Positions 33,457 to 40,645 of a stretch of 64,000 nucleotides of DNA are shown one piece after another. Source of the stretch: JAJDIA01 sp031555505. GTDB taxonomy: Bacteria; Bacteroidota; Bacteroidia; Bacteroidales; Tannerellaceae. How positions within the stretch are numbered: the stretch's first letter is position 1; each line of letters opens with the position of its first letter. Where the stretch lies: the NCBI GenBank assembly GCA_031555505.1, contig JAVBUH010000005.1, forward strand, positions 1-64,000, written 5' to 3'. Below the pieces are notes generated by a model, which worked only from the letters and a program-made list of their open reading frames with translations, made no database searches and had not been told where the DNA came from. The position numbers were made by a program, and so were the translations under genes.

Positions 33457-35022
33457 ATGGCTATAGGAAATAATCCGAACTCCCCCCGCCAAAAGATGAT
33501 CAACCTGATGTATCTGGTGTTCATCGCAATGATGGCGCTCAACGTCTCTTCGGAGGTGTTGGATGGCTTCGAACTGGTGGAAGGCAGCCTGCGGACGTCG
33601 ATCGATAACTCGACCCAGCGCAACAAACTTGTCTCTGGTGAAATGGATGCATACTACCAGATCAATCCGGACAAGGTGCGCGAATGGTACGAAAAGAAGA
33701 ACGTAACCAAACAGGCGTCAGACAGCCTGTACAATTATATACAGGAACTCAAGATCCGTATTGTACAGAAGGCCGACGGAGATGATGGCGATGTGCTCAA
33801 CATTGACCACAAAGACGACCTTGAGGCCGCCTCCAATGTCATGCTGGCACCCGTCGTGGGCGAAGGCAGGAAGCTGCGCGAATCGATAGACCGCTACCGT
33901 GGCGTGATGGGCGATATGATAGAAGACTCCGTCAAGACGCGTATTATTGAAGAAACCCTCACCACCAAGCCTCCCCGTAAAGCCGGCATCAATACTCGCT
34001 CGTGGGAAGAGGCCTTGTTTGAGAATATGCCCGTGGCCGCCGCCTTAACGCTGCTCACCAAACTGCAGAGCGACGTGCGCTATGTGGAGGGCGAAGTGCT
34101 GAACAACCTGCTGAACAGTGTCGATGTGGGCGACTACCGTGTCAACCAGATCACCGCCCAGGTGGTTCCCGAAAGCCAGATCGTGATGCGGGGCAGCCAG
34201 TACCGCGCCAATATCGTGCTCTCGGCAGTAGACTCTACCAAGCGCCCCGCTATCTTTGTGAACGGACAGGAACTACCGGCTGAGAACAGGGGTATGCTGG
34301 CCATCAATACTGGTGCCGTAGGTACCTTCCCGCTCAAAGGATATCTCGAAATACCGAATGCCGACGGGTCTATGCTCCGTCGTGATTTCGAAACGCAATA
34401 CTTCGTCACCGAGCCGAGTGCTACCGTGGCGCCTACGTTGATGAATGTGCTCTATGCTGGTTACAACAACCCGATCAGCATCGCCGTACCGGGTACTCCA
34501 AGTAGTAATATTACGGCAACAATTACCAACGGTACGCTCACCCGCAACGGAAATGTGTGGAATGCCCGTGTCAACACCGTGGGACAGAATGCCGTGGTTT
34601 CCGTACAGGCTCGTATGGCCGACGGCCGGTTGGTGGAAATGGCTAAGACCACCTTCCGTGTGCGTAAGTTGCCTGATCCGCTCCCCTATATCGAATTCAA
34701 GGAAGCCAGTGGCAATATGCGTCGCTTCAAGGGCGGTGTGATTGCCAAGCGTAACTTGCTCGAAGCAGGTGGTGTGTTGGCTGCCATCGACGATGATATC
34801 CTGGAAGTGGATTACTCCGTGGTGCGCTTCACGCTTACCTATTACGACTCGTTCGGTAATGCCCAGCGGGAAGTAACGGAGGGTTCGCGCTTTTCCGAGC
34901 GGCAGCGCAATTATATCTCCAACCTCGCCCGTGGAAAGGATATCCTGATCACCGGCATTGTAGCCAAGGGACCCGATGGCATCGACCGTTCGATTCCACC
35001 TATTCAAATGACTGTAAATTAA
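33457..35022 (+). CDS. gldM: Type IX secretion motor protein GldM/PorM
   Basis: 521 residues. A single N-terminal membrane helix (MINLMYLVFIAMMALNVSSEVLDGF) enters the five-helix GldL bundle; the rest is a long periplasmic shaft of four domains (D1 helical, D2-D4 beta) that transmits rotation to the PorK/N ring. The helix arginine/acid pattern and the N-terminal SPRQKMINLMYLV block are typical. The length matches the family (about 515). It sits between gldL (8 bases) and gldN (10 bases). Confidence 0.95.
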   Translation: MAIGNNPNSPRQKMINLMYLVFIAMMALNVSSEVLDGFELVEGSLRTSIDNSTQRNKLVSGEMDAYYQINPDKVREWYEKKNVTKQASDSLYNYIQELKIRIVQKADGDDGDVLNIDHKDDLEAASNVMLAPVVGEGRKLRESIDRYRGVMGDMIEDSVKTRIIEETLTTKPPRKAGINTRSWEEALFENMPVAAALTLLTKLQSDVRYVEGEVLNNLLNSVDVGDYRVNQITAQVVPESQIVMRGSQYRANIVLSAVDSTKRPAIFVNGQELPAENRGMLAINTGAVGTFPLKGYLEIPNADGSMLRRDFETQYFVTEPSATVAPTLMNVLYAGYNNPISIAVPGTPSSNITATITNGTLTRNGNVWNARVNTVGQNAVVSVQARMADGRLVEMAKTTFRVRKLPDPLPYIEFKEASGNMRRFKGGVIAKRNLLEAGGVLAAIDDDILEVDYSVVRFTLTYYDSFGNAQREVTEGSRFSERQRNYISNLARGKDILITGIVAKGPDGIDRSIPPIQMTVN

Positions 35023-35032
35023 GATCCAAGAT

Positions 35033-36103
35033 ATGAAACGCTTGTATTACATAGCAACACTTCTTTACCTGCTGGCACTGTCGGGAACTGCCGTCGCACA
35101 GGAAAACACCGGAGGCAACCTCCAGCAACGCCGGAGCCCCGAAGCTTCTCGCGGCGCCCGCGAAGCAGAGAAAAAGCAGAGTTCCATGCCCGAACTCACC
35201 GTTCGCGCCCAGGACATGAACGACCGCATGACGCAGGAGATCGGTAACGCCCGCTGGGTGCGTGTGATCTACCGCGAGATCGACCTGACGAAGGAAAAGA
35301 ATGCACCGCTCTATTATCCCACCCGTCCGCTCAACGGCACGATGAACCTCTTCACCATCATCTTCCGCCTTATGAGCGAAAGCAAACTCGAGGCCTACGA
35401 ATACATCCCGGACTATGAGGTGTTTGACGACGATCATATCGTTAAATTCAAAGATGTGCTCGAACGCGCCTACATCTACTATGAGGAAGTTGCCGGACGT
35501 CCCGGCGAAGCTCCTTCATACATTATCAATGAAAGTGATATCCCTGCCGCCGACGTGCAGGCCTATTACGTGAAGGAAGCCTGGTATTTCGACCAGAACA
35601 ATTCCGTGTTCGACGTCAAGACGCTGGCCCTCTGCCCCATCATGACCACTACCGACGATAATGGCGCCCAACAGACCATGGCCCTCTTCTGGTTGCCCTA
35701 CGAGAACATCCGTCCGTATATCAACAGCACGTATGTGATGACTTCGAGTATGAACAACGCCAAGACGCTCACGCTCGACGATTACTTCCGCCGCCGCTTG
35801 TTTGAAGGAGATATCATCAAAACTGAAAACCTGATGAACAAAACAATGGTTCAGCTATATCCCGAGGCCGATTCCCTGCAACTGGCCCAGAAACAGATCG
35901 AAACACAGCTCACCACCTTCGAGAAATCCCTCTGGCTCCAGCCAGACACTACCAACGTAGCTGATACCAAAGGCGCCTCGAAATCAACAAAGGCTGCCAC
36001 CACCTCTGTCCGTGGCGCCAAAACAACTACTACCAAGCAAGCTGCCCCCAAGGCACAGAAATCTTCTGCCGCCCCTACCCGCAGCGTACGCCGCACGAGG
36101 TAG
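35033..36103 (+). CDS. gldN: Type IX secretion protein GldN/PorN
   Basis: 356 residues with a signal peptide (ending GTAVAQ). The core has the GldN/PorN signature VIYREIDLTKEKNAPLYYPTRP and the domain through LYPEADSLQLAQKQIETQL. PorN binds PorK in the periplasmic ring and contacts the GldM shaft. The last 50 residues are a low-complexity Thr/Ala/Lys/Ser tail (KSTKAATTSVRGAKTTTTK) likely to be disordered. It closes the operon, followed by a strong bidirectional terminator. Confidence 0.93.
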   Translation: MKRLYYIATLLYLLALSGTAVAQENTGGNLQQRRSPEASRGAREAEKKQSSMPELTVRAQDMNDRMTQEIGNARWVRVIYREIDLTKEKNAPLYYPTRPLNGTMNLFTIIFRLMSESKLEAYEYIPDYEVFDDDHIVKFKDVLERAYIYYEEVAGRPGEAPSYIINESDIPAADVQAYYVKEAWYFDQNNSVFDVKTLALCPIMTTTDDNGAQQTMALFWLPYENIRPYINSTYVMTSSMNNAKTLTLDDYFRRRLFEGDIIKTENLMNKTMVQLYPEADSLQLAQKQIETQLTTFEKSLWLQPDTTNVADTKGASKSTKAATTSVRGAKTTTTKQAAPKAQKSSAAPTRSVRRTR

Positions 36104-36110
36104 TTGGGTC

Positions 36111-36151
36111 GCTATAGCCTTCAGTTGATTAGCTATAGCCTTCACTGATTA
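36111..36151. repeat. 21-bp tandem repeat after gldN
   Basis: GCTATAGCCTTCAGTTGATT (36111-36130) is followed at once by GCTATAGCCTTCACTGATTA (36132-36151): two copies of a unit of about 21 bases with one base lost in the second. Confidence 0.85.
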
Positions 36152-36157
36152 ACATAT

Positions 36158-36200
36158 AAAAGGCCTTACAGACTTCAACCTCTGTAAGGCCTTTGCTTTA
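36158..36200. terminator. bidirectional terminator between gldN and typA
   Basis: A stem of more than 13 bp (AAAGGCCTTACAGA / TCTGTAAGGCCTTT) with an 8-nt loop has A-rich and T-rich flanks, so it can end transcripts from both sides. Confidence 0.9.
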
Positions 36201-36228
36201 TATACGAATTTTCTTGATTGGAAGGAGT

Positions 36229-36252
36229 CGCTTGCGCTTCCCCTCTTGAGAG
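36229..36252 (+). repeat. partial copy of the 59-bp inverted-repeat arm
   Basis: CGCTTGCGCTTCCCCTCTTG and the next four bases match the left arm of the 1741-1944 element (gtgcttgcgattcccctcttgagag) with two or three differences. No second arm is present here. Confidence 0.7.
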
Positions 36253-36298
36253 CTACTCTTTATACACATCTTTTGTGGCGCATGCTACTCCTACTGAT

Positions 36299-38095
36299 TT
36301 ATCTCCCCTGCCGCTTGCGTTCCGTCTCATCCAGGATGATCTTACGCATACGCATGTGTGAAGGGGTGATCTCTACATATTCATCCGCCTTGATATACTC
36401 CAGGGCATCTTCAAGGCTGAATATGATGGGAGGGGCCAGTGATACCTTATCGTCTGAGCCGGAAGCCCGCATATTGGTGAGTTTCTTGGATTTGGTGACG
36501 TTCACCACCAGGTCTCCCTCTTTCGAATGTTCGCCTACTACCTGTCCGGCATACACTTCGTCGCCGGGAGCGATGAAGAAACGGCCGCGCGACTGGAGGT
36601 TGTTCAGTGCGTATGCAAAAGCCGAGCCTGTTTCCATTGCGATGATAGAACCGTTGTTGCGGCGGTCGATATCGCCCTTCCACGGTTGGTATTCAAGGAA
36701 GCGGTGGGCCATGATGGCTTCGCCGGCCGAGGCTGTGAGGACGGCGTTGTTCAGGCCGATGATACCGCGTGACGGGATGGTGAATTCGAGGAACATACGG
36801 TCGTTCTTGCTTTCCATGAAGGTCATTTCACCCCGGCGTTTGGTCACCATATCGATGATGCGGCTGGAGCTTTCTTCGGGCAGGTTCACGGTGAGTTGCT
36901 CTACCGGTTCGCTCTTCACGCCGTCTATCTCTTTGATGATTACCTGCGGTTGTCCTACCTGCAACTCATAGCCTTCGCGGCGCATGGTTTCGATCAGGAC
37001 GGAGAGGTGCAGCACGCCGCGTCCGTACACCAGCCATGAGTCGGCCGATTCGGTCGGGAGCACACGCAGGGCCAGGTTCTTGTCCAGTTCCTTTTGCAGG
37101 CGTTCGAATATATGGCGGGAGGTGACGAATTTGCCGTCTTTCCCGAAGAAGGGCGAGTTGTTGATGGTAAAGAGCATCGACATGGTAGGCTCGTCGATCG
37201 CAATTGTGGGCAGCGCTTCGGGTGTGCTCACATCGGCGATCGTTTCGCCGATCTCAAAGCCTTCGATACCGATCAGTGCGCAGATATCGCCGGAGGCAAC
37301 GGAGGCTACTTTGGCACGGCCGAGGCCTTCAAACACATTCACTTCTTTAATCTTGGATTTCACCACGGTGCCATCGCGTTTGCACAGCGCCACTTCCTGG
37401 CCTTCCTTTAGCTCGCCACGATGTACACGGCCTACGGCGATACGGCCTACGTACTTGGAGAAGTCGAGCGACGTGATCAGCAACTGCGATGGACCGTCGA
37501 GCGTTTCGGGTTCCGGGATATGTTCGATGATGGTGTCGAGCAGCGGTTGGATATCTTCGGATGGTTGTTTCCAGTCGGTCGACATCCAGCCCTGTTTGGC
37601 CGATCCGTAGATGGTGGGGAAGTCCAGCTGTTCTTCCGTGGCGTCGAGGGTAAACATAAGGTCGAACACCATCTCCTGCACTTCAGACGGACGGCAGTTC
37701 GGCTTATCTACCTTATTAATAACTACGATCGGTTTCAGTCCCAGTTGGATGGCTTTCTGCAGTACGAAGCGCGTTTGAGGCATCGGGCCTTCGAAGGCAT
37801 CCACCAGCAGGAGGCATCCGTCGGCCATATTGAGTACGCGCTCTACTTCGCCGCCAAAGTCGGCGTGCCCCGGGGTATCAATGATGTTGATCTTACATCC
37901 TTTGTAATTGATAGAGACGTTCTTGGCCAGGATGGTGATCCCGCGTTCACGCTCCAGGTCATTGTTGTCGAGGAATTGGTCCAGTTCAGCTTGTCCGTCA
38001 CGGAAAAGTTTGCCTGCTAACAGCATTTTGTCCACCAGCGTTGTCTTGCCGTGGTCAACGTGTGCGATAATCGCGATGTTTCTGATATTTTGCAT
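36299..38095 (-). CDS. typA: Ribosome-associated GTPase TypA/BipA
   Basis: A 598-residue translational GTPase. G1 AHVDHGKTTLVDKML, the switch region with RERGITILAKN, G3 DTPGHADFGG and G4 NKVDKPN are intact. The EF-G-like domains II, III and V and the BipA-specific C-terminal domain follow (MTFMESKNDRMFLEFTIPSRGIIGLN). The length is normal. It binds the ribosome under stress and helps large-subunit assembly. It is divergent from rpsO, with a -7 box CAAAGGTA (minus-strand TACCTTTG) at 38116-38123. Confidence 0.96.
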   Translation of the reverse strand: MQNIRNIAIIAHVDHGKTTLVDKMLLAGKLFRDGQAELDQFLDNNDLERERGITILAKNVSINYKGCKINIIDTPGHADFGGEVERVLNMADGCLLLVDAFEGPMPQTRFVLQKAIQLGLKPIVVINKVDKPNCRPSEVQEMVFDLMFTLDATEEQLDFPTIYGSAKQGWMSTDWKQPSEDIQPLLDTIIEHIPEPETLDGPSQLLITSLDFSKYVGRIAVGRVHRGELKEGQEVALCKRDGTVVKSKIKEVNVFEGLGRAKVASVASGDICALIGIEGFEIGETIADVSTPEALPTIAIDEPTMSMLFTINNSPFFGKDGKFVTSRHIFERLQKELDKNLALRVLPTESADSWLVYGRGVLHLSVLIETMRREGYELQVGQPQVIIKEIDGVKSEPVEQLTVNLPEESSSRIIDMVTKRRGEMTFMESKNDRMFLEFTIPSRGIIGLNNAVLTASAGEAIMAHRFLEYQPWKGDIDRRNNGSIIAMETGSAFAYALNNLQSRGRFFIAPGDEVYAGQVVGEHSKEGDLVVNVTKSKKLTNMRASGSDDKVSLAPPIIFSLEDALEYIKADEYVEITPSHMRMRKIILDETERKRQGR

Positions 38096-38115
38096 TAAAG
38101 AGTTGTTTAGAGGTG

Positions 38116-38123
38116 CAAAGGTA
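38116..38123 (-). promoter_or_regulatory. -7 box of the typA promoter
   Basis: TACCTTTG on the minus strand, 21 bases before the typA start. No convincing -33 box was found at the right distance. Confidence 0.55.
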
Positions 38124-38186
38124 CTACAATTTGAAAAAAATGATGCTGTATAACACCTAAAAACGAAAAAAGGTGTCGAAAATAAA

Positions 38187-38216
38187 TTGCCGTTCCGAAA
38201 ATAACCCCTATATTTG
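38187..38216 (+). promoter_or_regulatory. promoter of rpsO
   Basis: TTG at 38187-38189 and TATATTTG at 38209-38216, 19 bases apart, 49 bases before the rpsO start. Confidence 0.75.
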
Positions 38217-38265
38217 CACCCGCTTGAATAACATAGTATTAATTTATTTAAAGTAGAAAAGGATC

Positions 38266-38535
38266 ATGTATTTAGATTCAACAAAGAAAAAAGAATTATT
38301 TGAGAAGCATGGCAAGTCTGCTACAGACACCGGTTCACCCGAAAGCCAGATCGCGTTGTTCACATTCCGCATCTCACACCTTACAGAGCACCTGAAGGCT
38401 AACCATAAAGACTATGGTAGCGAAAGATCCCTGCGTATGTTGGTAGGTAAACGTCGTCGTTTGCTGGACTACCTGATCAAGGTGGATATCACACGTTACC
38501 GTGCGATCATCAAGGAACTCGGTATCAGAAAGTAA
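38266..38535 (+). CDS. rpsO: 30S ribosomal protein S15
   Basis: 89 residues, the standard length. The signature HLTEHLKANHKDYGSERSLRMLVGKRRRLLDYL is intact. It binds 16S rRNA near the central junction early in 30S assembly. It is monocistronic here, with its own promoter and terminator. Confidence 0.97.
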   Translation: MYLDSTKKKELFEKHGKSATDTGSPESQIALFTFRISHLTEHLKANHKDYGSERSLRMLVGKRRRLLDYLIKVDITRYRAIIKELGIRK

Positions 38536-38561
38536 TTCCTCCACGCGTTTGGAAACATACA

Positions 38562-38598
38562 CGAAGGCTGTCCCATCAGGGGGCAGCCTTCGTCGCTT
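38562..38598 (+). terminator. terminator of rpsO
   Basis: The stem CGAAGGCTG / CAGCCTTCG with a G/C-rich middle is followed by TCGCTTTTG. Confidence 0.8.
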
Positions 38599-38599
38599 T

Positions 38600-39018
38600 T
38601 GTGCCAAGCGTCTGCTTTTAAAATAGTTGAGCTTGCCTCTCCCCTTAGGGATCAACCCGTACACTTGTGGTGTGGCAATCTTTTCGGTTTTACTCCGATT
38701 GAAACGAAGCCTGCTATCCAATCTCCACGCATGCGAAGGTTTTGGCAACAACCGCCTTTCTCTACCCAGGGAATCAGCCATTGCCTTCAGCCTTTCGGCA
38801 GGAGTGTAACTCTCTCGCTTTCAGCAGTTAAGGCCTGCACCCTGACCCTTCAGTTTTGCTTTCAGCCGGTTCAGCCTTATCCGGCTGTTTCCCGGACTAC
38901 CTTCCGGCAGGTTGATCACCTTTTCTAAGGAAACCTGCTGTATCTATCGTCGGCATCTGCAACAACTATTGTCGGGAATACGGAGTCCTATCACCGGCAT
39001 CAGCAATACCTTTCCTTT
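38600..39018. other. gene-free stretch before array C
   Basis: Open frames on both strands here have no family signature and no promoter; they look like chance or decayed sequence. CGGCATC at 38951 and again at 38995 are exactly 44 bases (2 x 22) apart, in phase with array C, which may therefore begin about 70 bases earlier than its clear part. Confidence 0.5.
38649..38685 (+). repeat. 37-bp dispersed word, copy 2
   Basis: Matches 9553-9589 at 35 of 37 positions. On the minus strand it lies in a frame reading KIATPQVYGLIPKGRGKL, which may be a protein relic shared by both loci. Confidence 0.75.
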
Positions 39019-39206
39019 TCACAGCTGTGATGTCTTATCCTCACATCTGTGATGTCTTCTCTTCACAGCTGTGGATCGAAAGCTTCACTGCTGTGAAAAG
39101 GAATCTTCACAGCAGTGGAACGGAATCTCCATAATTGTGGAATGAAATGATCATTCAGATGACGACAATACATCATAAGGATGACGACAATACATCATAA
39201 AGATGC
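39019..39206. repeat. palindrome array C: nine units at exact 22-bp period
   Basis: Twelve-base units start at 39019, 39041, 39063, 39085, 39107, 39129, 39151, 39173 and 39195. The first five are TCAC..GTG(A/G) palindromes (TCACAGCTGTGA, TCACATCTGTGA, TCACAGCTGTGG, TCACTGCTGTGA, TCACAGCAGTGG), the sixth is intermediate (CCATAATTGTGG) and the last three are TCAT-4-ATG(A/C). Ten-base spacers separate them; two spacers in the last part are identical (CGACAATACA). The phase is kept without a single insertion or loss. It is too short-period and too variable for CRISPR. Confidence 0.92.
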
Positions 39207-39253
39207 TGCCGATAGAAGATTTAGCATACAATCCTGAAAAAGCTTCAAATATG

Positions 39254-39339
39254 TCGGAACTTGAAGCAAGCCCACATTCAAGTTCGTCGGGGTTTGAAAC
39301 AAGCCCACCTGTAGATCTCACAGTATCTACAGGTGGCTT
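39254..39339. repeat. direct repeat with 33-bp offset followed by a long hairpin
   Basis: The 22-base stretch 39254-39275 (tcggaacttgaagcaagccc..) recurs at 39287-39308 with three differences. Then a 12-bp perfect stem CCACCTGTAGAT / ATCTACAGGTGG (39305-39316 with 39325-39336, 8-nt loop) follows. The hairpin lies 41 bases past the end of the minus-strand DUF5009 gene and may act as its 3' end. Confidence 0.7.
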
Positions 39340-39379
39340 GTATAGGGATGGAAAGCTCAGACCTTGATTATACCCTGAC

Positions 39380-40492
39380 TTATACCTTCAGGAACACCTT
39401 GTGCTTGTAAAGGAAATAGAGGAAAAGCCAGACGATAGACACCTGGCCGATCCAGGTGAGCAGTAGCGTCCAGTTCTCGGGGAAGAGGCCGATGAAGCCG
39501 CCGAAGAAGAATTCGGATATCTGCCGGAAGGGGATAATGCGGTTGGCCATATAAACCGTGATGGAGTTCATACCAATCACTTTGAAGAAGAATACAGGCT
39601 TCTTATACCCCCACACATCCACCAGCAGGTAGAACAGGGCGAAGAGCAACATACTGCATCCCCCGGCCATGCACACAAAGGAACTGCTCCACAACGCCTT
39701 GTTGATCGGATAGAACAGGTTCCATACCTGCGCGATGACCACCAGGGCGGCACCTGCGGCAGCTATATAGCCGGATTTCTTCATCATGGACAGCCCCTTC
39801 TGCGTGGAAGAGACAAGGATGCCCGTGAGCGCACCCAGCAAAGCGGTCGAGATGGCCGGGATGATACCCAGGATACCTTCGGGATCAAATATTTTACTAT
39901 TCAGGCGGCCGGGCAACAGGATGCGGTCAACGTAGCAGGCAATATTACCTTCGGGTGTGAAACGGCCAGCTCCCGGATAGTCGGGCGCCGTGAAGAAAAT
40001 GTTAAGCAGGTAGTAGCACAGCATCAGGCCGAAGCACCACACCACCCGCCACTTCAGCTTGTCGGTATTGATAAAGATGATAGCGGCAAACATCCACGCC
40101 AGGCCAATTCGTCCCAGCACACTCGCACAGCGGAGGGTATCGAAATCGAGCTTCAGCAGTCCATTGTAGATCATCCCAAAGAGCACCAGCGTCAGTCCGC
40201 GCTGAATGATCTTCCGGTATTGCGCCGACTTGGGCGATCCCGCCTTGAATTTGCCCAGTGAGAACGGCATCGATACACCCGCCATAAAGAGGAATAACGG
40301 GAAGATCATATCGTAGAACACGAAGCCATCCCACGGCACATGATGGAACTGCTTTTCGAGCGTAATGAGAAACGGCCAGTTGGTCAGCGTGGCAAGTCCG
40401 GCAATGATACCGCTCCCACCCATAATCCACAACATATCGAAGCCTCGGAGGGCATCCAGCGAATCCAGGCGCTGGTAGGTTTTCTTTTCCAT
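39380..40492 (-). CDS. DUF5009 / HGSNAT-like membrane acyltransferase, copy 2
   Basis: 370 residues, the same length as copy 1 at 1990-3102 and colinear with it without gaps. The N-terminus RLDSLDALRGFDMLWIMGGSG, the FHHVPWDGFVFYDMIFPLFL block and the C-terminus FLYFLYKHKVFLKV are shared. Differences cluster in loops and in the last third (for example FFFGGFIGLFPENW against FFFGGFVKLFPEDW). It follows yidC copy 2, so the pyrG-yidC-DUF5009 order seems to be the complete cluster. As with copy 1, acyl transfer onto an extracytoplasmic glycan is inferred from the family only. Confidence 0.85.
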   Translation of the reverse strand: MEKKTYQRLDSLDALRGFDMLWIMGGSGIIAGLATLTNWPFLITLEKQFHHVPWDGFVFYDMIFPLFLFMAGVSMPFSLGKFKAGSPKSAQYRKIIQRGLTLVLFGMIYNGLLKLDFDTLRCASVLGRIGLAWMFAAIIFINTDKLKWRVVWCFGLMLCYYLLNIFFTAPDYPGAGRFTPEGNIACYVDRILLPGRLNSKIFDPEGILGIIPAISTALLGALTGILVSSTQKGLSMMKKSGYIAAAGAALVVIAQVWNLFYPINKALWSSSFVCMAGGCSMLLFALFYLLVDVWGYKKPVFFFKVIGMNSITVYMANRIIPFRQISEFFFGGFIGLFPENWTLLLTWIGQVSIVWLFLYFLYKHKVFLKV

Positions 40493-40545
40493 ATAATTCA
40501 GATCTAAAGAGTTTAAATCAATTCAAGCCATAAAGAAAATAAAAA

Positions 40546-40604
40546 GACCGCAAAGGACGCAATGATTTAACATATACTTTTAAATCCTGGTGTTCTTTGC
40601 GGTC
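40546..40604. repeat. nested hairpin between yidC copy 2 and DUF5009 copy 2
   Basis: A perfect 10-bp outer stem GACCGCAAAG / CTTTGCGGTC (40546-40555 with 40595-40604) encloses an AT-rich inner stem ATTTAA / TTAAAT. It occupies the same intercistronic site as the 59-bp inverted repeat in copy 1, but is unrelated in sequence. Confidence 0.8.
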
Positions 40605-40645
40605 AGTATGTAAGGGAGAGCATTACCTGAATGCTGCTCCTCTCG

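Noticed and set aside
38374..38928. Open frames on both strands after rpsO
   Set aside because: No promoter, no family motif; partly overlap rpsO. A decayed relic is possible but not a gene.
39019..39206. CRISPR array
   Set aside because: Repeats are 12 bases and variable, spacers only 10 bases; no cas genes are present.
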